Position numbers and translations under genes: made by a program
In this document: positions 38,940 through 48,512 of the stretch, in pieces
How positions within the stretch are numbered: position 1 is the stretch's first letter
Layout: each line of letters starts with the position of its first letter
The notes under the pieces: generated by a model
Database searches by the model: none
Told to the model about the DNA's origin: nothing
The model's input: only the letters and a program-made list of their open reading frames with translations
Source: JAJPJE01 sp963848375
GTDB lineage: Bacteria; Acidobacteriota; Terriglobia; Terriglobales; Acidobacteriaceae
NCBI GenBank assembly: GCA_963848375.1
Contig: CAWKDK010000018.1
Location: 620,001 to 684,000, forward strand
DNA length: 64,000 nt
Reading direction: 5' to 3'

Positions 38940-40496
38940 ATGAATACAAAGTTAGTTCAGGGAAGCGCAGCGCAAGTCGCAACCGAAATCCTGGCCGTCG
39001 CCGTGGTTGATGCCGGCGAGAAGGACAAGCCGAGCGTACAGATTCTGTCGGCCGACCCGGCGATTCAAGTCGCGGCAAAGGAGCTGCTTTCCGGCGGCGA
39101 AGTGACTGGCAAATTGGGAGAGACCACCCTTCTGCACCGTCCACAGGGACTCGCAGCCAAACGGTTGCTGCTTGTCGGCGGCGGTAAGGCGAAGAGCTTT
39201 AGTCCAGTGGAATTGCGCAAGGTGGTGGGAACGGCAGTTCGTTTCCTGAAGCCGAAGAGCCTCCGCAGCTTTGCGTTCGTGGTGCCCGAAATTGCGAGCG
39301 GAGCGGCGGATGCTGTCCGTGCGAGTGTGGAAGGAGCATTTGTCGGCAATTTCGATCCCGATGTCTACAAGAGCGATCGCAAAGATCAGCGTGTGGAAGA
39401 GATAACGCTGGTCGCGGGCTCAGGGGATAAGGCCGCACTCGACGCGGCTGTGAGCGAAGGGCGCATCATCGGCGAATCGCAGAACTTCACGCGCACGCTG
39501 GTGAACGAGCCGGGCAATCGCATGACTCCGACGATGTTGGCCGAGCGCGCGCAGAAGATGGCGCAGGAAGTCGGGCTGAAGTGCGAGGTATACGGCGCTG
39601 AGAAGATCAAGGCGCTGAAGATGGGCGCTTTCTGGAGTGTGGCCCAGGGATCGGACGAGCCGCCAGCGTTGATCGTGCTGACCTACGAGCCGCAAGGTGC
39701 ACCTGAGAAACCGGTGCTGGGATTGGTGGGAAAGGGCATCACCTTCGACAGCGGTGGCATTTCCATCAAGCCAAGCGACGGCATGGAAAAGATGAAGTAC
39801 GACATGGCTGGCGGCGCGACCATGCTGGGTGCAATGCGCGCCATCGCGCTGCTGAAGCCGAAGGTGAAGGTGATCTCCATCGTGCTGGCGACCGAGAACA
39901 TGCCATCCGGCAAAGCGCAGAAGCCGGGCGATGTGCAGATTGCGATGTCAGGTAAGTCGATCGAGATTATCAACACCGACGCCGAAGGGCGGCTGGTGCT
40001 GGCGGATGGTCTGCATTACGCGCGGCAACTGGGCGCCACGCACTTGGTGGATGCGGCGACGCTGACGGGTGCAGTTGTGGTTGCGCTCGGCTACGTAAAC
40101 GCCGGAGTCTTTGCCAACGACGAAGCCTGGTACGAGCAGTTCCAATCGGCACTGAAGCGCGCGGGCGAGAAGATGTGGCGCATGCCGCTCGATGCTGAAT
40201 ACTTTGAAATGATCCGCTCAAATATCGCGGACATCATGAATACCGGTGGGCGTTGGGGCGGCGCGATTACTGCTGCAATGTTCCTGAAAGAGTTTGTCGA
40301 GGACACGCCGTGGCTGCACTTGGACATCGCCGGGACCGCGTGGATGGAAGATAACAAGTCGTGGATTGCGAAAGGACCGTCCGGAATTGCGGTGCGCTCT
40401 CTGATTGAACTGGCGCGCGAGGTAGCGAATGGCGCTGGCGGGAAAAAGGGAACACAAGCCGCGCAAGACCGCGCAAACTCGGGAGCAGGACTGTAA
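38940..40496 (+). CDS. pepA: Cytosol (leucyl) aminopeptidase
   Basis: This M17 dimetal aminopeptidase releases N-terminal amino acids. ATG 38940 (MNTKLVQGS) is preferred over the upstream ATG at 38901. The N-terminal domain covers about 1-165. The catalytic domain carries KGITFDSGGISIKPSDGMEK (metal-binding Lys and Asp), DMAGGA and the signature NTDAEGRLVLAD. It has about 518 residues, normal length plus a short Ala/Gly/Gln-rich tail. A palindrome follows 10 bp after the stop. Confidence 0.95.
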   Translation: MNTKLVQGSAAQVATEILAVAVVDAGEKDKPSVQILSADPAIQVAAKELLSGGEVTGKLGETTLLHRPQGLAAKRLLLVGGGKAKSFSPVELRKVVGTAVRFLKPKSLRSFAFVVPEIASGAADAVRASVEGAFVGNFDPDVYKSDRKDQRVEEITLVAGSGDKAALDAAVSEGRIIGESQNFTRTLVNEPGNRMTPTMLAERAQKMAQEVGLKCEVYGAEKIKALKMGAFWSVAQGSDEPPALIVLTYEPQGAPEKPVLGLVGKGITFDSGGISIKPSDGMEKMKYDMAGGATMLGAMRAIALLKPKVKVISIVLATENMPSGKAQKPGDVQIAMSGKSIEIINTDAEGRLVLADGLHYARQLGATHLVDAATLTGAVVVALGYVNAGVFANDEAWYEQFQSALKRAGEKMWRMPLDAEYFEMIRSNIADIMNTGGRWGGAITAAMFLKEFVEDTPWLHLDIAGTAWMEDNKSWIAKGPSGIAVRSLIELAREVANGAGGKKGTQAAQDRANSGAGL

Positions 40497-40506
40497 TCTG
40501 TTTTGG

Positions 40507-40535
40507 GTAGCGCGGGCAGCCCTTGCCCGCGCTAC
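40507..40535. repeat. Perfect 12-bp palindrome after pepA
   Basis: GTAGCGCGGGCA (40507-40518) and TGCCCGCGCTAC (40524-40535) are exact reverse complements with loop GCCCT. There is no T-run. Its GCGCGGGC core resembles the REP stem, so it may be a REP relative or a stabilising 3' hairpin. Confidence 0.6.
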
Positions 40536-40710
40536 TCAGCTTCTGCCAAAATTCTCCTGTCAAGCCCTCAATTTCGCCAAGATCTCCGTAAATACCTCAT
40601 TCCACGATAGAAATAAACTTCGCGAAAGTGTCTAGTAGGTTCCCCTGAATTTGTCACAATAGAAATAGGATCGTATGTGGACAAAGCGCACGTAAGCGAA
40701 CGACTAGTTC

Positions 40711-40772
40711 TCCGACGGACGATCCGACGGAAGGTGCGGGCGCGTCCGACGGATGATTTCTTCATCCGACAG
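40711..40772. repeat. Three direct TCCGACGGA repeats plus hairpin
   Basis: TCCGACGGA occurs at 40711-40719, 40723-40731 and 40745-40753. The last copy, with GGATGA, pairs with TCATCC just downstream. The cluster spans the 3' end of the MFS gene and the gap to convergent pepA. Confidence 0.5.
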
Positions 40773-42048
40773 ATAAGTACTTTGTTTTGAGTAGGAGCAC
40801 TCGGAAGCCCCCTCCCCCGGTATCCGGGAGTTTCGTGAAGGCGATTCTTACGCCGCTTGCGTCTCGCGGCTGCTTGACGCGCGCCAGCAATAGTGTTGCG
40901 ATCAGTGACGTGATTAGCACCGCCACGCAGGATGGCCATCCCGAGATCGAGTACATCCAGGCGAGCAGTGCGGCTCCACAGCTTCCACCGACGTAATAGA
41001 AGGTGACGTAGAGTCCGGTTGCCGACGAGCGCGCTTTTTCGGCGAGACGTCCAGTCTGCACGGTGGCCGCCGATTGCAGAATAAAGATTCCAGAGGAGAA
41101 GACTGCCAGTCCCGGAATAATTGCCCACAAAGAGTGAATCAGCGTGAGCGCCAGTCCAGTGATTCCCATGGCGACGGCAACAGTTGCCGTACGCAGGAAT
41201 CCGCGGCGATCGAGAAAGCGGCCTGAGATTGGTGTGATGATCAGCCCGAGCAGATATACGAAGAAAACATTGCCGAGCGCGCCGGGTCCGAGGCCAAGGG
41301 GCGGCGCGGCGAGATAAAAGTTGATCGAGGTAAAGGCGCCGACCAGGCTGAATAGCACGGTGAATCCGGTGACGAAGTTCGTGACCAGTGGCCAATTCAG
41401 AAAATGTTCTCCCGTGTGGCGGACAGTGTGAAGAATTCCCGGTGCGCGCTTGAACGTGGCTGAAGGCGGAAGCCATCGCCACACGACCACGGCGCCGATG
41501 AGATTCAGGGCGCCCAAGAGCAGAAACGAATACTGCCAGTGAAAGCGGGTGACCACTTGCGCCGAAAGAAATCGTCCGAGAAACCCGCCCAACACAGTGC
41601 CGCTCACGTAGGCGGACATCATCGAGCCAACACCGCGGCCTGCCCATTCCTCTCCGATGTAGGTGATCATCACAGCGATAATGCCGGGGACGAAAAGTCC
41701 CTGGAGAAAGCGCCAGATCAGTAGAGCGCCGAGAGTATGCGCGCTGGCAGCGAGAAATGTGGGGACGGTGAGTCCGAAGAGCGCGGGTACGATGACTCTG
41801 CGGCGTCCGATCGATTCGGCAAGGAGGCCGATTATTGGCGCGGCTACGGCGATGCCCAACGTGGTCGCGCTGACCGTGAGGCTGACCTTTGCTTCAGACG
41901 CATGGAATATGGTTTGCAGGAACGGCAGCAACGGCTGGGTGTTGTAGACCTCCAGGAACGTGCAGACGCCGGCGAGGACCACCGCCACGAAGACTCTTGT
42001 CGATCGAAGTGCTGCGTTCAGCCGGCACGGAGAAGAGACCGTTTGCAC
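40762..42048 (-). CDS. Major facilitator superfamily transporter (YnfM-like)
   Basis: This 428-residue protein has about twelve hydrophobic helices. The MFS loop 2-3 motif is GLLAESIGRRRVIVPALFG (about 84-102) and motif C-like glycine-rich sequence is in AYVSGTVLGGFLGRFLSAQ. The N-terminal segment CTFLEVYNTQPLLPFL, with conserved Tyr-Asn-Thr-Gln-Pro-Leu-Leu-Pro, is typical of the YnfM-type drug/arabinose efflux subgroup. The substrate is unknown. The start codon lies one base after the argS stop, so it is very probably cotranscribed with and coupled to argS. The last 12 residues are encoded in repeat-like DNA. Confidence 0.88.
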   Translation of the reverse strand: MQTVSSPCRLNAALRSTRVFVAVVLAGVCTFLEVYNTQPLLPFLQTIFHASEAKVSLTVSATTLGIAVAAPIIGLLAESIGRRRVIVPALFGLTVPTFLAASAHTLGALLIWRFLQGLFVPGIIAVMITYIGEEWAGRGVGSMMSAYVSGTVLGGFLGRFLSAQVVTRFHWQYSFLLLGALNLIGAVVVWRWLPPSATFKRAPGILHTVRHTGEHFLNWPLVTNFVTGFTVLFSLVGAFTSINFYLAAPPLGLGPGALGNVFFVYLLGLIITPISGRFLDRRGFLRTATVAVAMGITGLALTLIHSLWAIIPGLAVFSSGIFILQSAATVQTGRLAEKARSSATGLYVTFYYVGGSCGAALLAWMYSISGWPSCVAVLITSLIATLLLARVKQPRDASGVRIAFTKLPDTGGGGFRVLLLKTKYLSVG

Positions 42049-42049
42049 G

Positions 42050-44002
42050 TCACATGACCGGAGGAACGCTGATGCCCATTACGGCCAGCAGGCGGATCAG
42101 CTCTCGCCGCGCGATGGCAGCGGTCGTGAGCAGGAACTGCTTCCGCTGTGGATCAGGCTCATTGAGGATGTGATGGCGGTGGTAGAAGTTGTTGAAGAGC
42201 TGCGCCAACTGGAATGCATGTTTGGCGGCATAGGCGGGCTCGGTGGTGGCAATGCACTGGTCGATGATGGTGGAGGTCTTTGATGCGGCCAGCCAGACTT
42301 CCCAGATTTGGTCTCCTGTGTCGCCTTCGAAATATTTGTCGAAATCGACGGTGGAAGCGAGCACCTGCTCAGGAGTGATTCCGGCTTTGCGGAAGATGTT
42401 GGTCGCGCGCACGACGGCGTATTGCGCGTATGGTCCGGTTTCGCCTTCGAAGCTGAGAGCTTCTTTGAAGTCGAAGGCGATGACTGACGTCTTGGTGAAC
42501 TTCAGCATGAAGTAGCGCAAGGCGCCCACGGCGATATCGGTAGCGATCCCGGTGCGTTCCGATTCCGATAGCTCGGGATGGCGCATGTCGACTTCTTTCT
42601 GTGCGCTGGCGATGAGACGGTCGATGAGGTCGTCGGCTTTGACGCCGAAGCCGCGACGTCCGGAGACCTCGATAAAGGCCTTTCCCATCTCGTCTTCTGA
42701 TAGCGGATAGCCCATGTCGCTGGCGCAGCGCGGAGTGAGCGCGACCATTTCGTAGGAGAAGTGCGTGTAGTGATCGGCGGCATCGCCGTAGCCGAGCGCG
42801 CGCAAGGCTTCGATGACGGTGTTCTGCGCTTCGGCCTGGCGCGTGTCGATGACGTTGTAGATGGTGCTCACGTCACCGAAATGCGGATGCTCGGTCTCGC
42901 CATCGGTGGCGGAGATCCAGCACTGCAGGCCCATCGGATAGCGATAGAACTTGCGGTATCCGAAATCGCGGCCGAGCAGTCCGAATTTCCATAGGTGGTA
43001 GGCAATGTCCTTGCCGACGTAGCCGACGGTTCCGTTCGAACGCACGATGACCTTTGTATCGTCGTCGGTCATCTCCTCCGGCTTCTTCGTCAGGGCCGAC
43101 GGGCGCTTCATCACCCAGCAGCCGGCGTTCTTGCCTTCGGTCTCGAGGTAGAGAACGCCCTTGTCCTTCATATGGCGGAAGGCGAGATCCCAGAAATGCA
43201 GGTGCAGGATTTCGCTCTCGCGCGGAAGGAAGTCGTACTCGATGGAGAGCCGGTCCATGGTCTCGAGGTGGCGGCGGAGAACGGCAGTGGAGATCAGCTC
43301 GGCGATCTCGGCAGTCTCGTTGTTGCCTTCTTCGATGGCGTGCAAGGTCTCGCCGCGCTTCTGCAGGTTCTTCTTGTCTTCCTCGTACCAGGAAGAGGCA
43401 GCGGCGTAGACGTCCCAGCAGATGTAGTCGAAACGGGGCTGCTGGATGAGCGCTTCGATGTCTTTCTTGCTCTTGCGCTCCAGTTCGCGGAAGCCGACAA
43501 CGACGTCGGCAACCTGCACACCGGTGTTGTCGATGTAATTCTGCACGTCGACCGGATATCCGTTGAAGCGAAGCAGCCGGACGAAGGTGTCGCCTAGGAT
43601 GGCATTGCGCAAGTGTCCGATGTGCGCGGCCTTGTTCGGATTGATGGAGCTGTGCTCGACGAGAATCTTAGGCCGCTCGGCGACGGCAGAGGTCGAGTCT
43701 GATTTGATCAGCGCGGTTGCGGCTTCGGCGCGCGAGAGGCGCGCGTTGATGTATCCGGCTCCTGCGACTTCCAGACGGTCGAAACCATCTACTTTGCCGA
43801 GACCAGCAACGATCTCTTCGGCGATCTTGCGGGGCGCCTTGCGCAGGCGCTTCGCCAGTTCGAATGAGAGTGGCAGGGCGTACTCGCCGAACTCTACCTT
43901 GGGCGGCTGCTCGATGACGATAGTGGGCAAGTCGAGCCCGTACTGCTGTTGAAGGAAGTGGCGAACACGGTCGGTAAGCAGGCGCTGGAAATAGAGGTAC
44001 AA
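42050..44002 (-). CDS. argS: Arginyl-tRNA synthetase
   Basis: This class I synthetase charges tRNA-Arg. It has 650 residues. The N-terminal Add-1 domain (about 1-105) recognises the tRNA D-loop, the HIGH motif is in SSINPNKAAHIGHLRNA (about 115-131), and the anticodon-binding helical domain occupies the last 150 residues (GPYAQYAVVRATNIFRKAG). The family often lacks a canonical KMSKS, and none is obvious here. It forms a tight two-gene unit with the downstream MFS transporter. Confidence 0.95.
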   Translation of the reverse strand: MYLYFQRLLTDRVRHFLQQQYGLDLPTIVIEQPPKVEFGEYALPLSFELAKRLRKAPRKIAEEIVAGLGKVDGFDRLEVAGAGYINARLSRAEAATALIKSDSTSAVAERPKILVEHSSINPNKAAHIGHLRNAILGDTFVRLLRFNGYPVDVQNYIDNTGVQVADVVVGFRELERKSKKDIEALIQQPRFDYICWDVYAAASSWYEEDKKNLQKRGETLHAIEEGNNETAEIAELISTAVLRRHLETMDRLSIEYDFLPRESEILHLHFWDLAFRHMKDKGVLYLETEGKNAGCWVMKRPSALTKKPEEMTDDDTKVIVRSNGTVGYVGKDIAYHLWKFGLLGRDFGYRKFYRYPMGLQCWISATDGETEHPHFGDVSTIYNVIDTRQAEAQNTVIEALRALGYGDAADHYTHFSYEMVALTPRCASDMGYPLSEDEMGKAFIEVSGRRGFGVKADDLIDRLIASAQKEVDMRHPELSESERTGIATDIAVGALRYFMLKFTKTSVIAFDFKEALSFEGETGPYAQYAVVRATNIFRKAGITPEQVLASTVDFDKYFEGDTGDQIWEVWLAASKTSTIIDQCIATTEPAYAAKHAFQLAQLFNNFYHRHHILNEPDPQRKQFLLTTAAIARRELIRLLAVMGISVPPVM

Positions 44003-44195
44003 GTGACAGGAATCCCCGTAAGCTGCTGAATAAACAAGTGATTATAGCAGAGCAGAAGCGGTGATCCGGTTTGACGCGCTAAGGCGGCTTACCTATGATG
44101 AAAGTCAGAAGTGCGAAGTCGGAACGGTAGAAGTTAACGGAAGAAGTTAGAACGCTGCAATTTCTTGAATGTCCGAATCGGACGCCTCCGGGACA

Positions 44196-45546
44196 ATGCG
44201 AATCGCTTACCTAGACTGTTTCAGCGGCATTAGCGGCGATATGTTTATGGGCGCCCTGCTGGATGCCGGAGTCTCGCCCAGACTGCTCGAGGATGCGGTT
44301 GCCGCGCTGAATCTGGGAGCGCGACTGGAGATTGCGAAGGTCACCAAGGGTGGGCTGGCGGCGACGAAAGCGGACGTGTGGGTTGCTGGCGAGAAAGATA
44401 AGCCGCGGGATGAGTATTGGGCGGAGCACGAGCATATTCCTGCCCATGTGCATGAACACGAGCGTGGGCATCTGCACGAACACGCGGATGATTCACGCGG
44501 ACGGGGGCGCCCGCGCCACCAAGGGCACAGTCATTCGCACGAACATGAGCACAGTGAACATGATGAGCATGTGCATGGACGCGGACTGAAAGAGATTCGC
44601 GAGATCATCACAGCGGCGGCAATCAGTGAGAAGGCGAAGAAGACGGCGATTGCGATCTTCGAGAATCTGGGAGCGGCAGAGGCGAAGGTTCATAACACAA
44701 GCATCGAAAGCATTCACTTTCATGAGGTCGGTGCGGTAGACGCGCTGGTGGATATTGTGTGCGCGGCGGTGGGAGCGGAAGCGCTCGGGGTTGACGAGTG
44801 GATTTGTTCTCCGCTGAATGTTGGCGGGGGAACTGTGAAATGCGCGCATGGAATTCTGCCAGTGCCGCCACCTGCGGTTGTGGAGCTGCTGACGGGCGTT
44901 CCCACGTATTCGTCAGGAATTCAAAAAGAGCTGGTCACGCCGACCGGCGCGGCGATCGCGAAGACGCTTGCGTCGCGCTTCGGCGCGTTCCCCGCGATGG
45001 CGGTGAGCAAGTCTGCGTATGGCGCAGGGAGCCGCGATTTGCCTGGTCAGCCGAACGTGTTGCGACTCGTTGTGGGCGAGAGCACGAGTTCGGCGGAAGC
45101 GACGCCGGAGATGATTTCGGTGATCGAGGCGAATCTCGATGATCTGAATCCGCAGGTGTTCGGCTACGTGATGGATCGACTGTTTGCCGAAGGCGCGCTT
45201 GGATGTGTTTGGCACGCCGGTGCAGATGAAGAAGGGCCGCCCGGGGATGGTTCTGACGGTGCTGGCGCGACCGGAGCAGGTGTCCCAGATGACGAAGATC
45301 ATCTTCGCCGAGACGACGACGCTGGGCGTTCGCATGCGAGAAGAACGTCGCGAGGTGCTGCAGAGGCGCTTCACATTGGTTCAAACGCAGTGGGGCGAGG
45401 TGCGCATGAAGATCGCCAACCTGAATGGGACAGTGACGAATTACGCGCCTGAATATGAAGATTGCCGGCGAATCGCCGAAGAGAAAGGCGTCCCGCTGAA
45501 AGGCGTGATGCAGGAAGCCATCCGGGTCTATCTCCAGAATGGATAA
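44196..45546 (+). CDS. larC: LarC, nickel insertion protein for the NPN cofactor (frameshifted)
   Basis: LarC puts nickel into the pincer nucleotide cofactor used by lactate racemase and related enzymes. ATG 44196 gives the family start MRIAYLDCFSGISGDMFMGA; the frame is open to 44169. A His/Glu-rich metal-binding loop lies at about residues 75-130. The match continues with SIESIHFHEVGAVDALVDIV and VTPTGAAIAKTLA. At 45201 one extra G in CTTGGATG shifts the frame; the true continuation (DVFGTPVQMKKGRPGMVL) runs in the next frame to 45546. In Lactobacillus plantarum larC is made by programmed frameshifting, but several other genes here carry similar shifts, so an indel is at least as likely. 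No larA, larB or larE is in the window. A REP copy lies inside the His-rich loop. The end overlaps metG. Confidence 0.88.
44494..44520 (-). repeat. REP copy inside the larC coding sequence
   Basis: This 27-bp stretch matches REP copy 2 at 24 of 27 positions, including the complete CGCCCGCGCCACC end. It adds exactly nine codons, keeping the frame, and encodes SRGRGRPRH in the middle of the His-rich loop. Confidence 0.7.
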
Positions 45547-47568
45547 AAAGTTCTACATAACTACTCCTATTTATTACGTGAACGCGCGGCCGCACATTGG
45601 GCACGCCTATACGACGATTACGTGCGACACGATTGCGCGGCGGCATCGCATGCTCGGCGACGATACGTATTTCCTAACGGGTACGGACGAGCACGGGATT
45701 AAGATCGAGCGCGCGGCCTCGGCAGCGGGAATCACTCCGAAGCAATTGGCGGACGATGTTTCGGCGGCGTTTCGCGGGCTGTGGGATCGGATGGGGATTA
45801 CCTACGATCAGTTCATACGCACCACAGATGAGTGCCATGAGATTGGCGTGCAGGAGTTATTCAAGGTCCTGCAGAAAAATGGCTTCATTTACAAGAATAC
45901 GTACACCGGCCAATACTGCGTTTCGGACGAGATGTTCGTAGACTCGGCGGGGCCAGGCGCACCTTGTCCCGAGTGCGGTCGTCCGACGGAAACAATCAGC
46001 GAAGAGAACTATTTCTTCAAGTTGTCGGCATTCGAAGACAAGCTGCTGAAGTTGTACGCCGAGAATCCGGATTTTATCCGTCCGGAGACGCGGCGCAACG
46101 AAGTAATTTCGTTTGTGCGCAGCGGGCTGCGCGATCTGTCGATCAGCCGCAGCACGTTTAAGTGGGGCATACCCGTGCCGGGCGATCCGAAGCACGTGAT
46201 CTATGTGTGGCTGGATGCGCTCATCAACTACATTAGTGCGCTCGGCTACGGGCAGAAGGATCACGCCAAGTTTGACCGCTACTGGCCTGCGGATGTGCAC
46301 ATGATCGGCAAGGAGATTGTGCGCTTCCATTGCGTGTACTGGCCGGCGTTCCTGATGGCCGCGGGGATCGAACTGCCGAAGGCGATCGTCGCGCATGGAT
46401 GGTTGCTCTTCGAGCAGAGCAAGATGTCGAAGTCGCGGGGGAACATTGTTAGGGCAGAGACGATTCTCGATGTACTCGGCGCGGATGCGCTGCGGTACTT
46501 CCTTCTGCGCGAAGTGGCGTTCGGACAGGATGGATCGTTCTCGTTCGACGCGCTGGTGCAACGGTATAACTCGGATCTGGCGAACGATCTTGGCAATCTC
46601 GCGAGCCGCACACTGACCATGATCGGGCGCTACTTCGGCGATGAGGTTCCGAGCGCGGAGGCGGGGAAGTTGGCGGCCGATGACGCGATCGCCGAACTCG
46701 GGCGGACGGTGATTAAGGATTTCGACACGTACTTCGACCAGTTCCAGTTTTCGCGTGCGCTGGAGTCGGCGTGGTCGTTGGTCGGCGCGGTGAATAAGTA
46801 CCTGGTCGAAAATGAGCCGTGGGTTGTTGCCGAGAAGAATGATGAGGCGAGCCGCGCGCGACTAGGCGCGATTCTCTACACGGCTGCGGAAGCTCTGCGG
46901 TTGGTGACGGCGCTGGTGCATCCGGTGATTCCGGAGTCGACGGCGAAGATCTGGACGCAACTCGGGCTGCACGATATTCGTAAATGCAAGCCCACGGATT
47001 TGCAGTGGGGTCAGCTGAAGCCGGGAACTCGGCTCGGTAAGGTGGAACCCGTATTTCCACGCGCTGACAAGAGCGCGATCGAAAGGATGCAACAGTTGGA
47101 AGACAAAGATCGGCCGGCAACCCGGCACCGGCAGCAGAACCCAAGCAGGAATCACCAGCAGGAGCAGGTGCGCAGGCAGGTCAACCGGCAACACAGGCGG
47201 TAGGGGCGCCCGCGCCTGCAGTGGTCAATCAGACGATCGCCATCGATGATTTCCTCAAAGTCGATCTGCGTGTGGCGCAGGTGAAGGTGGCCGAGCGCGT
47301 CAAGGGCGCCGACAAACTGCTGCGCCTGGAAGTTGATCTGGGCTACGAGCAGCGTCAGATCCTTGCAGGCATTGCGAAGCACTACGAGCCGGAAACGCTG
47401 ATCGGACGGAAGATCGTGATCGTGGCAAATCTCGCACCGCGCAAGATGCGCGGGCTGGAGTCGAACGGCATGCTTCTGGCGGCGTCGCTTCCTAATGATG
47501 AGAACGGCAAGCCGGTGCTGGCGAGTTTCCTGGAGGACGTGCCGTCTAGGGTGCGAAGCTTGAAGTAG
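45539..47568 (+). CDS. metG: Methionyl-tRNA synthetase with C-terminal tRNA-binding domain (frameshifted linker)
   Basis: MetG charges tRNA-Met for initiation and elongation. The main frame (45539-47203) has YYVNARPHIGHAYTT (HIGH), a single zinc-knuckle pair CPECGRP, FGWLLFEQ-like AHGWLLFEQSKMSKSRGN (KMSKS) and the anticodon-binding helices to about residue 510. After LEDK the frame becomes nonsense, while the adjacent frame from about 47108 gives an Ala/Pro-rich linker (AGNPAPAAEPKQE), then the EMAPII/Trbp-type domain IDDFLKVDLRVAQVKVAE to VRSLK, ending 47568. One base shift near 47105 is needed. Since metG is essential, an indel error is likely. The start overlaps the larC stop by eight bases. 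Confidence 0.92.
47198..47220 (-). repeat. Partial REP-like segment in the metG linker
   Basis: GGGGCGCCCGCGCC (47203-47216) matches the REP 3' half over 14 bases and lies in the Ala/Pro-rich linker coding region just before the tRNA-binding domain. It may be a decayed REP or chance in GC-rich DNA. Confidence 0.35.
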
Positions 47569-47579
47569 TTTCACGAATT

Positions 47580-47644
47580 GGGTAGCTGGTAGCTAGTAGC
47601 TGGGGACTGTTGCTGAGCTACCGACTACTAGCGACTAGCTACCC
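47580..47644. repeat. 20-bp imperfect inverted repeat between metG and tatD
   Basis: GGGTAGCTGGTAGCTAGTAG (47580-47599) pairs with the segment at 47625-47644 at 18 of 20 positions, with a 25-bp loop. It is built from repeated TAGCT/TAGT units. No T-run follows apart from CTTTCT, so terminator function is uncertain. Confidence 0.6.
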
Positions 47645-47667
47645 CTTTCTGTCGCTGCTCACATCAC

Positions 47668-48493
47668 ATGTACATCGATTCCCATTGTCATCTCGAAGGG
47701 CCAAAGTTCGCGGAGGATCGCGACGATGTGTTTCAGCGCGCGAAAGCGGCAGGCGTCGAGGCGGTACTGGCGATTGGGAATGGCGATGGTCCTGATGATG
47801 TGGACGTCGCAATACGTTTGGCGGAGTCGAATCGATCTGGGGTGAAGGTTTACGCGAGCCTGGGAGTTCACCCGCACGAAGCACGACTGGTTACCGAAGA
47901 ACATTACACGCGCATGGCGGATTTGGCGCGCAATCCGGGCGTGATCGCATGGGGCGAGATCGGCCTCGACTATTTCTACGATCACTCGCCGCGCGACGTG
48001 CAGAAGGAAGTCTTTATCCGACAGATGGAACTGGCGAAGGCGGCGAAGCTTCCCATCCTTATTCATTGCCGTCCATCGCAGAATTCTGAAGACGCGTGGC
48101 AGGACTGCCTGGGGTTGATCCGGGAACATTGGGCACCGAGTGGGATCTGGCGGCGTACTGCATTGCTTTACCGGCGAGAAGCATCACGCAACCGCGGCGT
48201 TGGACATGGGATTCATGATTTCCTTCGCCGGAAACGTCACCTATCCGAAGGCGCTCAATATCCGGGAGGTCGCCGCGATGGTGCCACAGGACAGGTTTTT
48301 CATCGAAACCGATTCGCCATACCTGGCGCCGGTGCCGAATCGTGGAAAACGTAATGAACCGGCATTTGTGATTTTCACGGCAAAGAGTATCGGAGAGCTT
48401 CGCGGATTTTCCTCAGAGGAAATTGGCGAGAAGACAACGCAAAATTTCTATCGATTCTTCAAAATCGGAAATCAGACTAATGGGAAGGCCTGA
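47668..48493 (+). CDS. tatD: TatD family metal-dependent DNase (frameshifted)
   Basis: This TIM-barrel nuclease has MYIDSHCHLEGPKFAEDR (metal-binding HxH) at the start, GEIGLDYFYDHSPRDVQ in the middle and ILIHCRPSQ. The frame from 47668 loses similarity after EHWAPS. The next frame, from 48140, continues with GVLHCFTG, GFMISFAGNVTYPKA and the C-terminal metal site FIETDSPYLAPVPNRGKRN, ending at 48493. One base shift near 48139 restores about 274 residues, normal length. It follows metG, the order found in many bacteria. Confidence 0.9.
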
Positions 48494-48512
48494 TAGCGTA
48501 AACTAACCCGTT

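Noticed and set aside
40568..41647. 359-codon minus-strand frame overlapping the MFS gene
   Set aside because: Arg/Ser/His-rich shadow of the transporter in another frame, without membrane helices or motifs.
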